A stretch of 15,960 bases of DNA from DAIRDK01 sp035403225 (GTDB taxonomy: Bacteria; Bacteroidota; Bacteroidia; Bacteroidales; FEN-979), in contig DAONET010000044.1 of the NCBI GenBank assembly GCA_035403225.1, positions 1 through 15,960 on the forward strand. Direction: 5' to 3'. Positions 1 through 7,136 of this stretch are shown here, piece after piece; position 1 is the stretch's first letter, and the number at the start of each line of letters is the position of its first letter. Made by a program: the position numbers and the translations under genes. The notes under the pieces are model-generated. The model was given only the letters and a program-made list of their open reading frames with translations. It made no database searches and had not been told where the DNA came from.

Positions 1-26
1 ACTGATTATCAATACTGATTATTATG
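1..26. repeat. Partial 13-bp tandem repeat at the methyltransferase break
   Basis: ACTGATTAT occurs at 1-9 and again at 14-22, so the sequence repeats with a 13-base period for at least 9 bases, up to the window edge. The stop codon ending the methyltransferase frame (11-9) overlaps this unit. Thirteen is not a multiple of three, so one extra copy would shift the frame. Confidence 0.5.
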
Positions 27-374
27 TTGAAAATTTATTTTGGACAGCTGTGTCTTCTTTTCAATTTTCTTTGCCCATTCTTCATGATCTTCAACAGAAA
101 TTACTTGTTTGACAAAACGGCTTAACCAGATTGTTGAAGAGCCTGACCCAAATTCTAAAACACAAAATTCGCCAGAGAGTCTTGGAATAAGGAAATCAAT
201 GAATGGGTAGGTCCACCAGGGAATTGGAAGATTGTTTTTATCAACTACTAATTTTTTATGAAAAGATCTCCACCATCCTCTTTTAGTCAATGCACTTTGG
301 GGATGAATGAATAACATCACCGGTCCCAATCTGAAACCTCTGATGAAATTCCAAATAAATTCTTTCATGATCAT
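9..374 (-). CDS. Class I SAM-dependent methyltransferase, truncated (probable pseudogene)
   Basis: The 121-residue product covers the N-terminal part of a Rossmann-fold methyltransferase. Residues 71-82 carry glycine-rich motif I (VLEFGSGSSTIW). The next strand, VISVEDHEEW, contains the acidic position that normally contacts the ribose of S-adenosylmethionine. The lead-in 'NLPIPWWTYPFIDFL' is what I recall from small sugar-cluster methyltransferases of roughly 220-250 residues. The frame ends in TGA at 11-9, soon after motif II, so the rest of the catalytic domain is missing and the product is unlikely to be active. Nine bases are repeated with a 13-base period at 1-9 and 14-22, exactly at the break; a 13-bp duplication would shift the frame. 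The gene starts 4 nt after the upstream glycosyltransferase; ATG at 374 or at 368 could be used. If intact in relatives it would methylate a sugar of the repeat unit. The remainder of the gene would lie left of the window. Confidence 0.6.
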   Translation of the reverse strand: MIMKEFIWNFIRGFRLGPVMLFIHPQSALTKRGWWRSFHKKLVVDKNNLPIPWWTYPFIDFLIPRLSGEFCVLEFGSGSSTIWLSRFVKQVISVEDHEEWAKKIEKKTQLSKINFQHNNQY

Positions 375-378
375 TTAA

Positions 379-1587
379 TTATGTTGGCCTGTATCTTCCT
401 TTCCAGAAGTGTACTGCCAGTTTTGATAAATATCCTTTTTTTTGTTTTTGATGATTTACTACATGGGTAATCGCCTCCCAGGCTCCCTTGCAAAACCGCT
501 CCAAACCCCAGTTTTTAATGATCTCCTTCGAGCATTGCCCCATGCGTTCAATTTCCTGCTCACTTGCCAGATCAATTGCCCCGATGACCCGTTCCATATC
601 TTGCAAGTCAAGTGGATCAAATGTCCATCCATTCTCTCCTTCGTGAACCAGCGTTTCTGCACACCCGCACTGCCTGCTTACTAAAACAGGAAGTCCGGCG
701 GCCATGGCCTCGTTGACAACCAATCCCCAGGTTTCGGCTAAACTAGGTAGGATAAGGGCTTTTGCCTTCCTAAAAAATGTTAACAGTTCTACTTGGCTCA
801 AAAATGGTTTAAAGTAAATTTCGGCTTTAGGATTTTCTGAAGCTATTTTTTTCAATATTTCATGCTCTGGACCTCCACCAATCAATATAAGCCGAAGAGA
901 ACTTTCGATATTTTTTTCTTTATATGAAATAAAAGCATTGATGGTGCGATAAAGGTTTTTAATCGGAATTTGTCTGCTGATGGAAATAAGACAATCTTTA
1001 GTGTCAGAATGTTGTATATCTGATTCTTTCCATTGGTAATTATTTGAACAGAAAAAATTGTTATCAACCGCATTTACTCCAAAGAAAATTTGGTCAGGTG
1101 CAAACCCGAAATGCAGAAAAGTAGCACTATGCGAAGGGGCCGGGCAGAAAATGGCATCCACCTGGCGGTATATTAAACGTTTTATATAATCTGTTAAAAA
1201 TGACCGGGGAGTATCGGCTAGTCTGGCATCATCAAAAATGATTACCGGCTTCCGGTGTTGTGTCGTCCAGGCAACCGCAGAAGCTCCGGAATAAAAAGCA
1301 ATGGCCCCTGCCATGACTACATCGGGTTGGATCCGGTCCAATGTATGGGCGATAGCGCTGAATGCCCTTTTACGGCTGATCTTTTCAATGGATTCCTGAG
1401 GGAAAAGAATTTGCCAGGGAATGGATGACTCTGTCTCCGGATTTCCCGCAAAGGAATAGTTGCTGCCTTTTCCTGCTAGTTCAACGACATGAAGTTCATG
1501 CCCCTGTTGCCGGAGAAATTTATCCAGGGCAGCAAGCCGGGAAGGCCAGTAAAGACGGAAATCGGTATGAACAACGACGACTTTCAT
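379..1587 (-). CDS. Glycosyltransferase family 4 (GT-B)
   Basis: The 402-residue protein has the two-domain GT-B layout. The N-terminal acceptor domain begins MKVVVVHTDF. The C-terminal donor domain contains the basic pair R205/K210 in 'SRQIPIK', which in GT4 enzymes contacts the nucleotide-sugar diphosphate. It also has the strand 'LILIGGGP' (234-240) and the E-x7-E signature E285/E293 in 'ETWGLVVNEAMAAGLPVL'. Length is normal for GT4, so the enzyme looks intact. It should be a retaining transferase adding one sugar to the lipid-linked repeat unit at the inner membrane; donor and linkage cannot be read from sequence. It starts 9 nt after the GT2 gene and ends 4 nt before the truncated methyltransferase. 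The 3' half is clearly more AT-rich than the 5' end, which may reflect recombination within the gene. Confidence 0.88.
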   Translation of the reverse strand: MKVVVVHTDFRLYWPSRLAALDKFLRQQGHELHVVELAGKGSNYSFAGNPETESSIPWQILFPQESIEKISRKRAFSAIAHTLDRIQPDVVMAGAIAFYSGASAVAWTTQHRKPVIIFDDARLADTPRSFLTDYIKRLIYRQVDAIFCPAPSHSATFLHFGFAPDQIFFGVNAVDNNFFCSNNYQWKESDIQHSDTKDCLISISRQIPIKNLYRTINAFISYKEKNIESSLRLILIGGGPEHEILKKIASENPKAEIYFKPFLSQVELLTFFRKAKALILPSLAETWGLVVNEAMAAGLPVLVSRQCGCAETLVHEGENGWTFDPLDLQDMERVIGAIDLASEQEIERMGQCSKEIIKNWGLERFCKGAWEAITHVVNHQKQKKGYLSKLAVHFWKGRYRPT

Positions 1588-1596
1588 TGGTCAGGA

Positions 1597-2547
1597 TTAG
1601 CGAGAAAATTTTTGAAATATTTTTTGCCGGAATTTTACAGGGTACATCAGCAGAAATAGATATACCAAGGCTTTCAACGGGTTATGCCCGTAGTACATAG
1701 TGAGCAGTGTCTCTTTCAGTGCCGGTTGGTTCATCTCCATCCTGAGGTAGACAGATGCCCTCATTTTATGCCATAAGCCGATATATTCCCGGAACCATCT
1801 TTTTTGAGGTCCGTGGTAGCTTTTGTACAGCGATACCAGTTGTGCTCCGACATAATCTATCTCTTCAGGAATTCTGGAGGGAGCAGCCTGATAGGTGTGC
1901 GCTTTTTCCTGCCAGAAGACCGCCAATGGCCGGCTACAGTAACAATAATCACCTGCAACGGCTAACCGGGCCCAGGTTAAAAGATCTTCCCCGGACCTGA
2001 TCCCATAAGGGAACCCTCCTGTTTCCAACAGCCGTTGTTTGTTTACACAAACAGCCGATGTCCATACGGGTGGGTCCGAATGGACCGCTACCTGGAAATA
2101 ATTCGACAAAACACCCGATTCTGTGGTGAACGGAAGCTTCCTCAGGGTCATCCTCCTCTTGCTTCCCTGTTCATTCCCTAAAAAGTAAGCAGTAGCGGCG
2201 CCAATGCTGGAAGGAAATTGCCTGATCATCCGGTCGATTTGTTCCAGATACCCGGGTTCCCATTCATCATCGGCATCCAGGAAGGCGATCCATGCTCCCC
2301 GGGCTTCGCGGATTCCTCTGTTACGCGCGGCTGATACCCCGCTATTTTCCTGGCAAAACAACATGACAAGTGGATTGTGCTCTTGTTCCACCACAGCCCG
2401 GCTTCCGTCGGTACTTCCGTCGTCCACCACGATGATCTCCTGCGGAAGTACCGTTTGTTTCATGATGGAATCAAGGGCCCTCTTAATGGTCTTTTCCTTG
2501 TTGTACAAGGGAATCACGACACTGATGGTTGGGTCGGTTACGTTCAT
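1597..2547 (-). CDS. Glycosyltransferase family 2 (GT-A)
   Basis: The 316-residue protein opens with the GT2 signature 'SVVIPLYNKEKTI' (9-21). It then shows 'VDDGSTDGS' (41-49) for nucleotide binding, 'NSGVSAARNRGI' (68-79), the metal-binding D-x-D within 'DADD' (91-94), and a 'GED' (186-188) at the position of the catalytic-base motif. This is a complete GT-A domain. The C-terminal 100 or so residues are basic and end in a hydrophobic stretch ('LVYLFLLMYPV'), which could hold the enzyme at the inner membrane. It should be an inverting transferase acting on the undecaprenyl-linked repeat unit; substrate unknown. ATG at 2547 is the obvious start and sits 27 nt after the SGNH-like gene. Confidence 0.9.
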   Translation of the reverse strand: MNVTDPTISVVIPLYNKEKTIKRALDSIMKQTVLPQEIIVVDDGSTDGSRAVVEQEHNPLVMLFCQENSGVSAARNRGIREARGAWIAFLDADDEWEPGYLEQIDRMIRQFPSSIGAATAYFLGNEQGSKRRMTLRKLPFTTESGVLSNYFQVAVHSDPPVWTSAVCVNKQRLLETGGFPYGIRSGEDLLTWARLAVAGDYCYCSRPLAVFWQEKAHTYQAAPSRIPEEIDYVGAQLVSLYKSYHGPQKRWFREYIGLWHKMRASVYLRMEMNQPALKETLLTMYYGHNPLKALVYLFLLMYPVKFRQKIFQKFSR

Positions 2548-2574
2548 GCTGTTGGTATAACGGAAAATACCGGG

Positions 2575-3495
2575 TTATTGATACGCGGCAGGTCCGAAAT
2601 AAACGGAATCCAGTTCTTTGGCTAACTGTTCGGTAAATATCCGCTGCCCCTCCCGGTTCAGGTGAAGCGGGTCGGAAAAGAGCTTATGACGGCTCGAGAA
2701 AGCCGGATTATAATCGAGATAAATAATCCGGTTGTCCTTTGCTGCAACGGACTGAAACCTGCGAAGGACCTGGTCTTTTATTCGTTGATTGGTACGTATA
2801 ACGTCGATGGTAGGGATATTCAGCAACACTACGGTGCAACCCTGCCGTCTGCACCGGGCCAGGGTGCGGTCGAAAACGGACACACAACCTTGGTCGGGAC
2901 AAATGTCGGAATAGATGGAGTCGCGGATTACCCGCCCAATGACCTCCTCAGTAATCCGGTTGGTTTTCAGGTTCTCCCGGTTATCAAACCAGCCCCTCAG
3001 GGAAAACCGGAGCGTTACGTCGTTGTAACGGCAAAGCCGGATAAATTTTCTGAATAAAAGGCTGCTAGGATCGGGATTACTTTCCCGGATGTAGCTTGCA
3101 ACCTCAGGCTCATCAAAAAAAGGATAGAAGAGTGTGTAAGAATGCTCGCTCAACCCTGTGGCATTTAACAGACGTGGGTTGACATCGTACAAGATAATCG
3201 GACGGCTTTTAGGAAAACGTCGAAAATACTGGTCCAGCATGACCGCCCGGTCCTTGATGCCGGCCCCTTCGCGTGCATATACCGCAATCCGCTTTCCCGT
3301 GTGCTTTTCCAACAACGATTTATCGATTCCGAGCACCGTATGCGAATGACCGATGCATAAAATGTCGGCCGGACGGTCCAAACCGAAATATTTCTCCAAC
3401 CCGGTCATGGCCAGTGACGAAAGCAGGTAATCCAGCCCGGCGAACAGGATCAGGAAGCAACAGATCTTGATCACGAATTTCCGGAAGAGGGTCAT
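2575..3495 (-). CDS. SGNH-hydrolase-like membrane-anchored protein (possible acyl-esterase/acyltransferase)
   Basis: The 306-residue protein has a basic N-terminus followed by one hydrophobic segment (about 8-29), a signal anchor that would place the rest in the periplasm. The sequence after it, 'ILCIGHSHTVLGID' (45-58), occupies the place of SGNH block I. The putative nucleophile Ser51 is present, but the usual Asp before it is His (GHSH instead of GDSH). Near the C-terminus 'DPLHLNREGQ' supplies the D-x-x-H pair (D275/H278) that completes the triad in this fold. AlgJ/AlgX/DltD-type relatives work with MBOAT proteins to O-acetylate exopolysaccharides; I infer a related job here. Its start overlaps the stop of the polymerase gene in an ATGA, so the two are translationally coupled. 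It resembles the SGNH-like protein at 12519-13448 in architecture. Confidence 0.72.
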   Translation of the reverse strand: MTLFRKFVIKICCFLILFAGLDYLLSSLAMTGLEKYFGLDRPADILCIGHSHTVLGIDKSLLEKHTGKRIAVYAREGAGIKDRAVMLDQYFRRFPKSRPIILYDVNPRLLNATGLSEHSYTLFYPFFDEPEVASYIRESNPDPSSLLFRKFIRLCRYNDVTLRFSLRGWFDNRENLKTNRITEEVIGRVIRDSIYSDICPDQGCVSVFDRTLARCRRQGCTVVLLNIPTIDVIRTNQRIKDQVLRRFQSVAAKDNRIIYLDYNPAFSSRHKLFSDPLHLNREGQRIFTEQLAKELDSVYFGPAAYQ

Positions 3496-4721
3496 AGGCT
3501 GACGTCGGTTTCAGGAAGTACCGGGGAATCCTCGCTGATAAACGACCCGCTCAGGATCCCGGTCATGGCAAAGAACAGGTTGGGGAAAAAAATAGTGTAC
3601 TTCAGGATATTGTCTGTGTACATGAAAGCCAGGAAACTGAAGAACAGGGTCATCACGGCCGACCAGACGATAAACAGCCGGATGCTTTGCCGGTATCTTC
3701 TCCGGCGTTTCCATAACCAATAGAACTGCCCCGCCAGGGCCAGTAACAGCAGGCACAGGCCGACCCACCCGTAATTGTACCGGACAGTGAGGTAATCGTT
3801 GTGCCCTTCCCCCGACTTGAACCCGTACTCTTTGAAGGCGAAGTTGTCGCTGCGGGGACCGTTGCCCCATACCGGACTGTGGGCGATGCCGGACTCCAGG
3901 GCCAGGTACCAGGTGGTTCGTCCGCTTGAATTGATCGTTTCGCTTTGGTAATAATTGAACGAAAGGTCTTTGATTTGCCCTTCCCCCGTTTTAAAGGTCT
4001 TGGCCTGGAAAGAGGAGCTGTGAAAAATAAACAACCCCAGCGGGATTCCGAGCGCCAGGAACAACAGCTTCTGGATCAAATCCCGGTTGGCAAAATTCAA
4101 CACGAAGATCAGCAGGAACGAAACAATGCCCATGCGCGTAATCATGGCCACCGGAATGATCAGCAGGAGGAAAAACAGCAACAGGTAAATGATGTTCTTC
4201 CGGACGCTGAATAACGCGATCATTAACGCGCCCGCCACGGATAAAATCATGGGAACAGCGGCTGACTGAGGAGAAAATCCGGTGGCCACGATGTATATAA
4301 ACGAAAGGATCGTGATGATTGAAAAATAGAGGGCGGCGCGTTTTCCCAGCCATTGTAACAGGGCCGGGGAATAGGTAAAGCCCGAGGCTGTCACTCCGAT
4401 CAGCAGGGGCAACAGGTACTGCAGGGTCAATTGCAGGCCGGGGAGGGAAAAATCGACGATAATATACAACACCAGGTAAAGGATCCACGGCAACCAGAGC
4501 AGGAGCGGGAACCCGACACGACGAATGGCAGGAAGGGTAATCAGGGTGATTGCCAACATGGTCATCCATGCCCAGCCGGTATAGTTGAATCCGGCGATAT
4601 TTTCCGGTAAAAACAGAAAAACGGCCGGCAGGAACGGAATCAGACCGGTGATGAACAAACCGTGAAAGAAAAACCGGAAGAACTTGTTCCCGGGTATCAG
4701 CGGATCACTGTTTGGCAGCAT
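3492..4721 (-). CDS. wzy: O-antigen polymerase / O-antigen ligase family membrane protein (Wzy_C-like)
   Basis: A 409-residue polytopic protein with roughly ten or more hydrophobic segments. A large extracytoplasmic loop (about residues 235-315) carries the pattern typical of the Wzy/WaaL superfamily: 'SGRTTWYLALESG' (266 on), 'GNGPRSDNF' and 'GHNDYL' (306-311), followed by 'YNYGWVGLCLLL' entering the next membrane helix. Family members join undecaprenyl-linked repeat units into polymer, or ligate polymer to lipid A core, on the periplasmic face. Inside an operon with its own Wzx and several glycosyltransferases, polymerase is the more likely role. I chose ATG at 4721; the longer frame back to 4745 begins with TTG. 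The chosen start overlaps the upstream GT4 by 17 nt, and the stop overlaps the next start as ATGA. Confidence 0.82.
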   Translation of the reverse strand: MLPNSDPLIPGNKFFRFFFHGLFITGLIPFLPAVFLFLPENIAGFNYTGWAWMTMLAITLITLPAIRRVGFPLLLWLPWILYLVLYIIVDFSLPGLQLTLQYLLPLLIGVTASGFTYSPALLQWLGKRAALYFSIITILSFIYIVATGFSPQSAAVPMILSVAGALMIALFSVRKNIIYLLLFFLLLIIPVAMITRMGIVSFLLIFVLNFANRDLIQKLLFLALGIPLGLFIFHSSSFQAKTFKTGEGQIKDLSFNYYQSETINSSGRTTWYLALESGIAHSPVWGNGPRSDNFAFKEYGFKSGEGHNDYLTVRYNYGWVGLCLLLLALAGQFYWLWKRRRRYRQSIRLFIVWSAVMTLFFSFLAFMYTDNILKYTIFFPNLFFAMTGILSGSFISEDSPVLPETDVSL

Positions 4722-5874
4722 ATAAAGCTTCGATTTGTCGGGCAAATGTAGTAAAAGAGAATTTTTCTCCGACTCTCCGGCGGCCGGCGGCGCCCAGCTT
4801 CTCCCGGAGCGCCGGGTTGTCGATGAGTTCGGTGAGGGCTTCGGCCAACGCGACCGGGTCTTCCGGCGGCGCTAACCAGCCCGTTTCACGATCGTCAATA
4901 ATTTCGGGCAAGCCCCCGGTGTTGGATGCAATGACCGATTTTCCGCAAGCCATCGATTCTGCAGCCACCAATCCAAATCCTTCAAAACGGGAAGGGATCA
5001 CCACCATGTCCATACTTTGCATTTGCCGGATCGCCTCTTTCCGGGGTATTTCACCTGTCCAGGTGATGACACCGGAAATGAATAATTCCCCGGCCAGGTT
5101 GTGTAAGGTTTCCCTGTCAGGACCATCTCCGACGATCTTTAATCTAATTCCTGGAAATCGGGGGAGGAGAAGAGCAAACGATTTGAGCAGGATATCCATC
5201 CCTTTTTCATGCCGTAAGCGGGAGACAGCGCCGATCACCAATCCATGTTCCGGGGCGGATTGCCCGCCGGTCTTAACCGGATCTTCTGATGAAACGATTT
5301 GACGGATCTCTTCCGGGTCAATCGCGTTGTAAATGGTAAAATGGCTGCGACGGGGCAGTGCATCACCCGGAGTAAACAGGTTACTACGACCAAACCAGGA
5401 ACGCTCTACCGCCTGGGAAACACAAATAAAACGGTTGGTCATCATAGAAGCCAATTGAAGTAAACATTTGGCTTTGAGCCCGGGAGGGCACGGTTGGTGG
5501 ACAGTAGCCATGATGTTCCGGATTCCGGCCATTTTTGCTGCCAGCACGGGAATGAAACCGGGCGCCAGGTACTGGACATGAACGATATCCGGCTTATTTT
5601 TTCGGAACCAGCGAAATAAATTCCAAAGCAAACGGAGAAGAACTACTATTGGACTTTTCCCTTCCCTTTGGTATCGCAACAGAGTCACCTCAGCGCCTTC
5701 CGCCCGGAAATGATCTGCCATTTCAGCATGAAATTCAAAATAACAAAGCACATGAACCCGGAATCCACAATTTTTCAATGCTTTTAATACGGACAATAGT
5801 TGATTCTCCGTTCCACCCCGGAGAAGAACGGGGGTTGCGAGTATGACAATCGATTGATTACGCCCACTGTTCAT
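4705..5874 (-). CDS. Glycosyltransferase family 4 (GT-B)
   Basis: The 389-residue GT-B enzyme has an N-terminal glycine loop 'LLRGGTENQLL' (17-27), typical of GT4 proteins that start with a '-GG-E-' motif. Next comes 'DIVHVQY' (96-102). The donor domain has R219/K224 in 'SRLRHEKG', 'LKIVGDGPDR' (245-254) and the E-x7-E pair E298/E306 in 'RFEGFGLVAAESM'. All expected elements are present, so it looks functional: a retaining transfer of one sugar to the growing repeat unit at the cytoplasmic membrane. ATG at 5874 is the start because it follows the TAG stop of the GT9 gene by one base and leads straight into the first beta strand. The open frame continues upstream to 6018 only by overlapping the GT9 C-terminus. 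Confidence 0.9.
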   Translation of the reverse strand: MNSGRNQSIVILATPVLLRGGTENQLLSVLKALKNCGFRVHVLCYFEFHAEMADHFRAEGAEVTLLRYQREGKSPIVVLLRLLWNLFRWFRKNKPDIVHVQYLAPGFIPVLAAKMAGIRNIMATVHQPCPPGLKAKCLLQLASMMTNRFICVSQAVERSWFGRSNLFTPGDALPRRSHFTIYNAIDPEEIRQIVSSEDPVKTGGQSAPEHGLVIGAVSRLRHEKGMDILLKSFALLLPRFPGIRLKIVGDGPDRETLHNLAGELFISGVITWTGEIPRKEAIRQMQSMDMVVIPSRFEGFGLVAAESMACGKSVIASNTGGLPEIIDDRETGWLAPPEDPVALAEALTELIDNPALREKLGAAGRRRVGEKFSFTTFARQIEALYAAKQ

Positions 5875-5875
5875 C

Positions 5876-7132
5876 CTACAGGGAATTTGGAAGTATGCAT
5901 AACACGGCTTTTTTGACATCTTCCGGTTGAATGTTATCCAGGCACTGTACCGGGTATTCATCCTCCTGATATGAATCACGGTTACAAAAAGCACATTCAG
6001 GTATAGAAAATACAACAATACTCTTTTCTCCTTGCGGGAACCAATGTTCAGGGCTTCTTCGGGCGCTGAAGATACCTACGGTCGGTTTTCCCAGGCAACC
6101 TGAAATATGCATGGGACCGGTATCATTCGATATGCACAATTCAGCAGATCTGATTAATTCGATTAACCCGGGAAGATCAGTTTTCCCAACAAGATTCAGG
6201 CAACGATTTCCACTGGCCCGGTTGGTATCATCACACTGGGTTGTATTACTTTTGGAACCAATAAGGACGGGAGTAAAGTTGTAGGTTTCAGCAAGCCAGG
6301 ATGCTACCTGGCCAAATTTTTCCGGCGACCAACATTTACACTTATTTTTAGCGCCCGGGTTGACAACAACATATTTTCTTCCCTGGTCCAAACCGGAACT
6401 TAATAACAATGCATTAATGCTCTCTTGCGCTTGCTGATTTACGGGAATCGACTGTTCCCCCTGAAGAGGGGACAGCCCAATTTCTTTTAAAACACTGACA
6501 GAACAGAGTGGTTCGTTGATACAGAAATAGGGGAGTATTTTGAAATTTCCTGGACGAGGTTGGGGAGAAGTGATCTTGAAACCAATCGCCCAACGTGCCT
6601 TCAACAGCCTGGCCAGGATCATTTCCCGGACAACGGCCCCTATCCAGCCACGACGCCCAAAAGGGGAAAAGTTTACAAACAGGTCGCACGAGATCAGATT
6701 CAACAACGGATGTACTATCCGGAAGGTCATTCCTTGTCTTTCCAAATAATTGTCCTCGATTAACAATTGCCGATCTACAAAAGGCAAATGAGACAACACT
6801 TCCGATCCGTTTTTTGCATAGTGCTGACAGTTGGTGATAACGGTGATCTTCGCATCTTGAAAACGCTCTTTTAGCGCTGAAATCGCTCCGGCAAAAATTA
6901 TATTATCTCCAAGGATCCCTGCGGTAAATACGACTATTTGTTGAATTTGATTAGGCTTTCCTTTTTTAAACAGTAACAATTTTATAATGAAAAGAAGAGT
7001 ATTTAACACCTTTATTCTGAGACAGAGCACCCATTTTATAATTCTTTCTTTCCTTGATAATTGGATAGCATTCAAACAAAAGAGTCTTGCTTCTTCAATC
7101 TTTTTAATAATTTGAGCAGACTTAACTTTCAT
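5876..7132 (-). CDS. Glycosyltransferase family 9 (heptosyltransferase-like)
   Basis: The 418-residue protein matches ADP-heptose:LPS heptosyltransferase-like GT9 enzymes. 'FTAGILGDNIIFAGAISALKE' (69-89) is the first GT9 block, with the GD that helps catalysis. 'VVNPGAKNKCKCWSPEKF' (256-273) is the acceptor/donor cleft block. 'ISNDTGPMHISGCLGKPTVG' (334-353) is the donor-binding signature. The C-terminus has the 'C-A-F-C' plus later Cys pattern (C380, C383, C397) seen in many GT9 proteins. Unusual is a leader of about 65 residues before the first beta strand, with a basic and hydrophobic helix-forming stretch at 30-57 that may anchor the enzyme in the inner membrane. In this operon it probably adds a heptose or other sugar to the repeat unit rather than to lipid A core, but that is inference. 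It begins 4 nt after the upstream GT4. Confidence 0.87.
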   Translation of the reverse strand: MKVKSAQIIKKIEEARLFCLNAIQLSRKERIIKWVLCLRIKVLNTLLFIIKLLLFKKGKPNQIQQIVVFTAGILGDNIIFAGAISALKERFQDAKITVITNCQHYAKNGSEVLSHLPFVDRQLLIEDNYLERQGMTFRIVHPLLNLISCDLFVNFSPFGRRGWIGAVVREMILARLLKARWAIGFKITSPQPRPGNFKILPYFCINEPLCSVSVLKEIGLSPLQGEQSIPVNQQAQESINALLLSSGLDQGRKYVVVNPGAKNKCKCWSPEKFGQVASWLAETYNFTPVLIGSKSNTTQCDDTNRASGNRCLNLVGKTDLPGLIELIRSAELCISNDTGPMHISGCLGKPTVGIFSARRSPEHWFPQGEKSIVVFSIPECAFCNRDSYQEDEYPVQCLDNIQPEDVKKAVLCILPNSL

Positions 7133-7136
7133 ACTG

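Noticed and set aside
3991..5302. Open frames opposite or out of frame with the polymerase and GT4 genes (for example 3991-4569 minus, 4712-5302 plus)
   Set aside because: They sit entirely within well-supported genes and show no motif or start context.
5875..6018. Longer N-terminus for the GT4 at 4705-5874
   Set aside because: It would overlap the GT9 C-terminal coding region by more than 140 bases, and the added residues do not belong to the GT4 fold; ATG at 5874 starts at the first beta strand.
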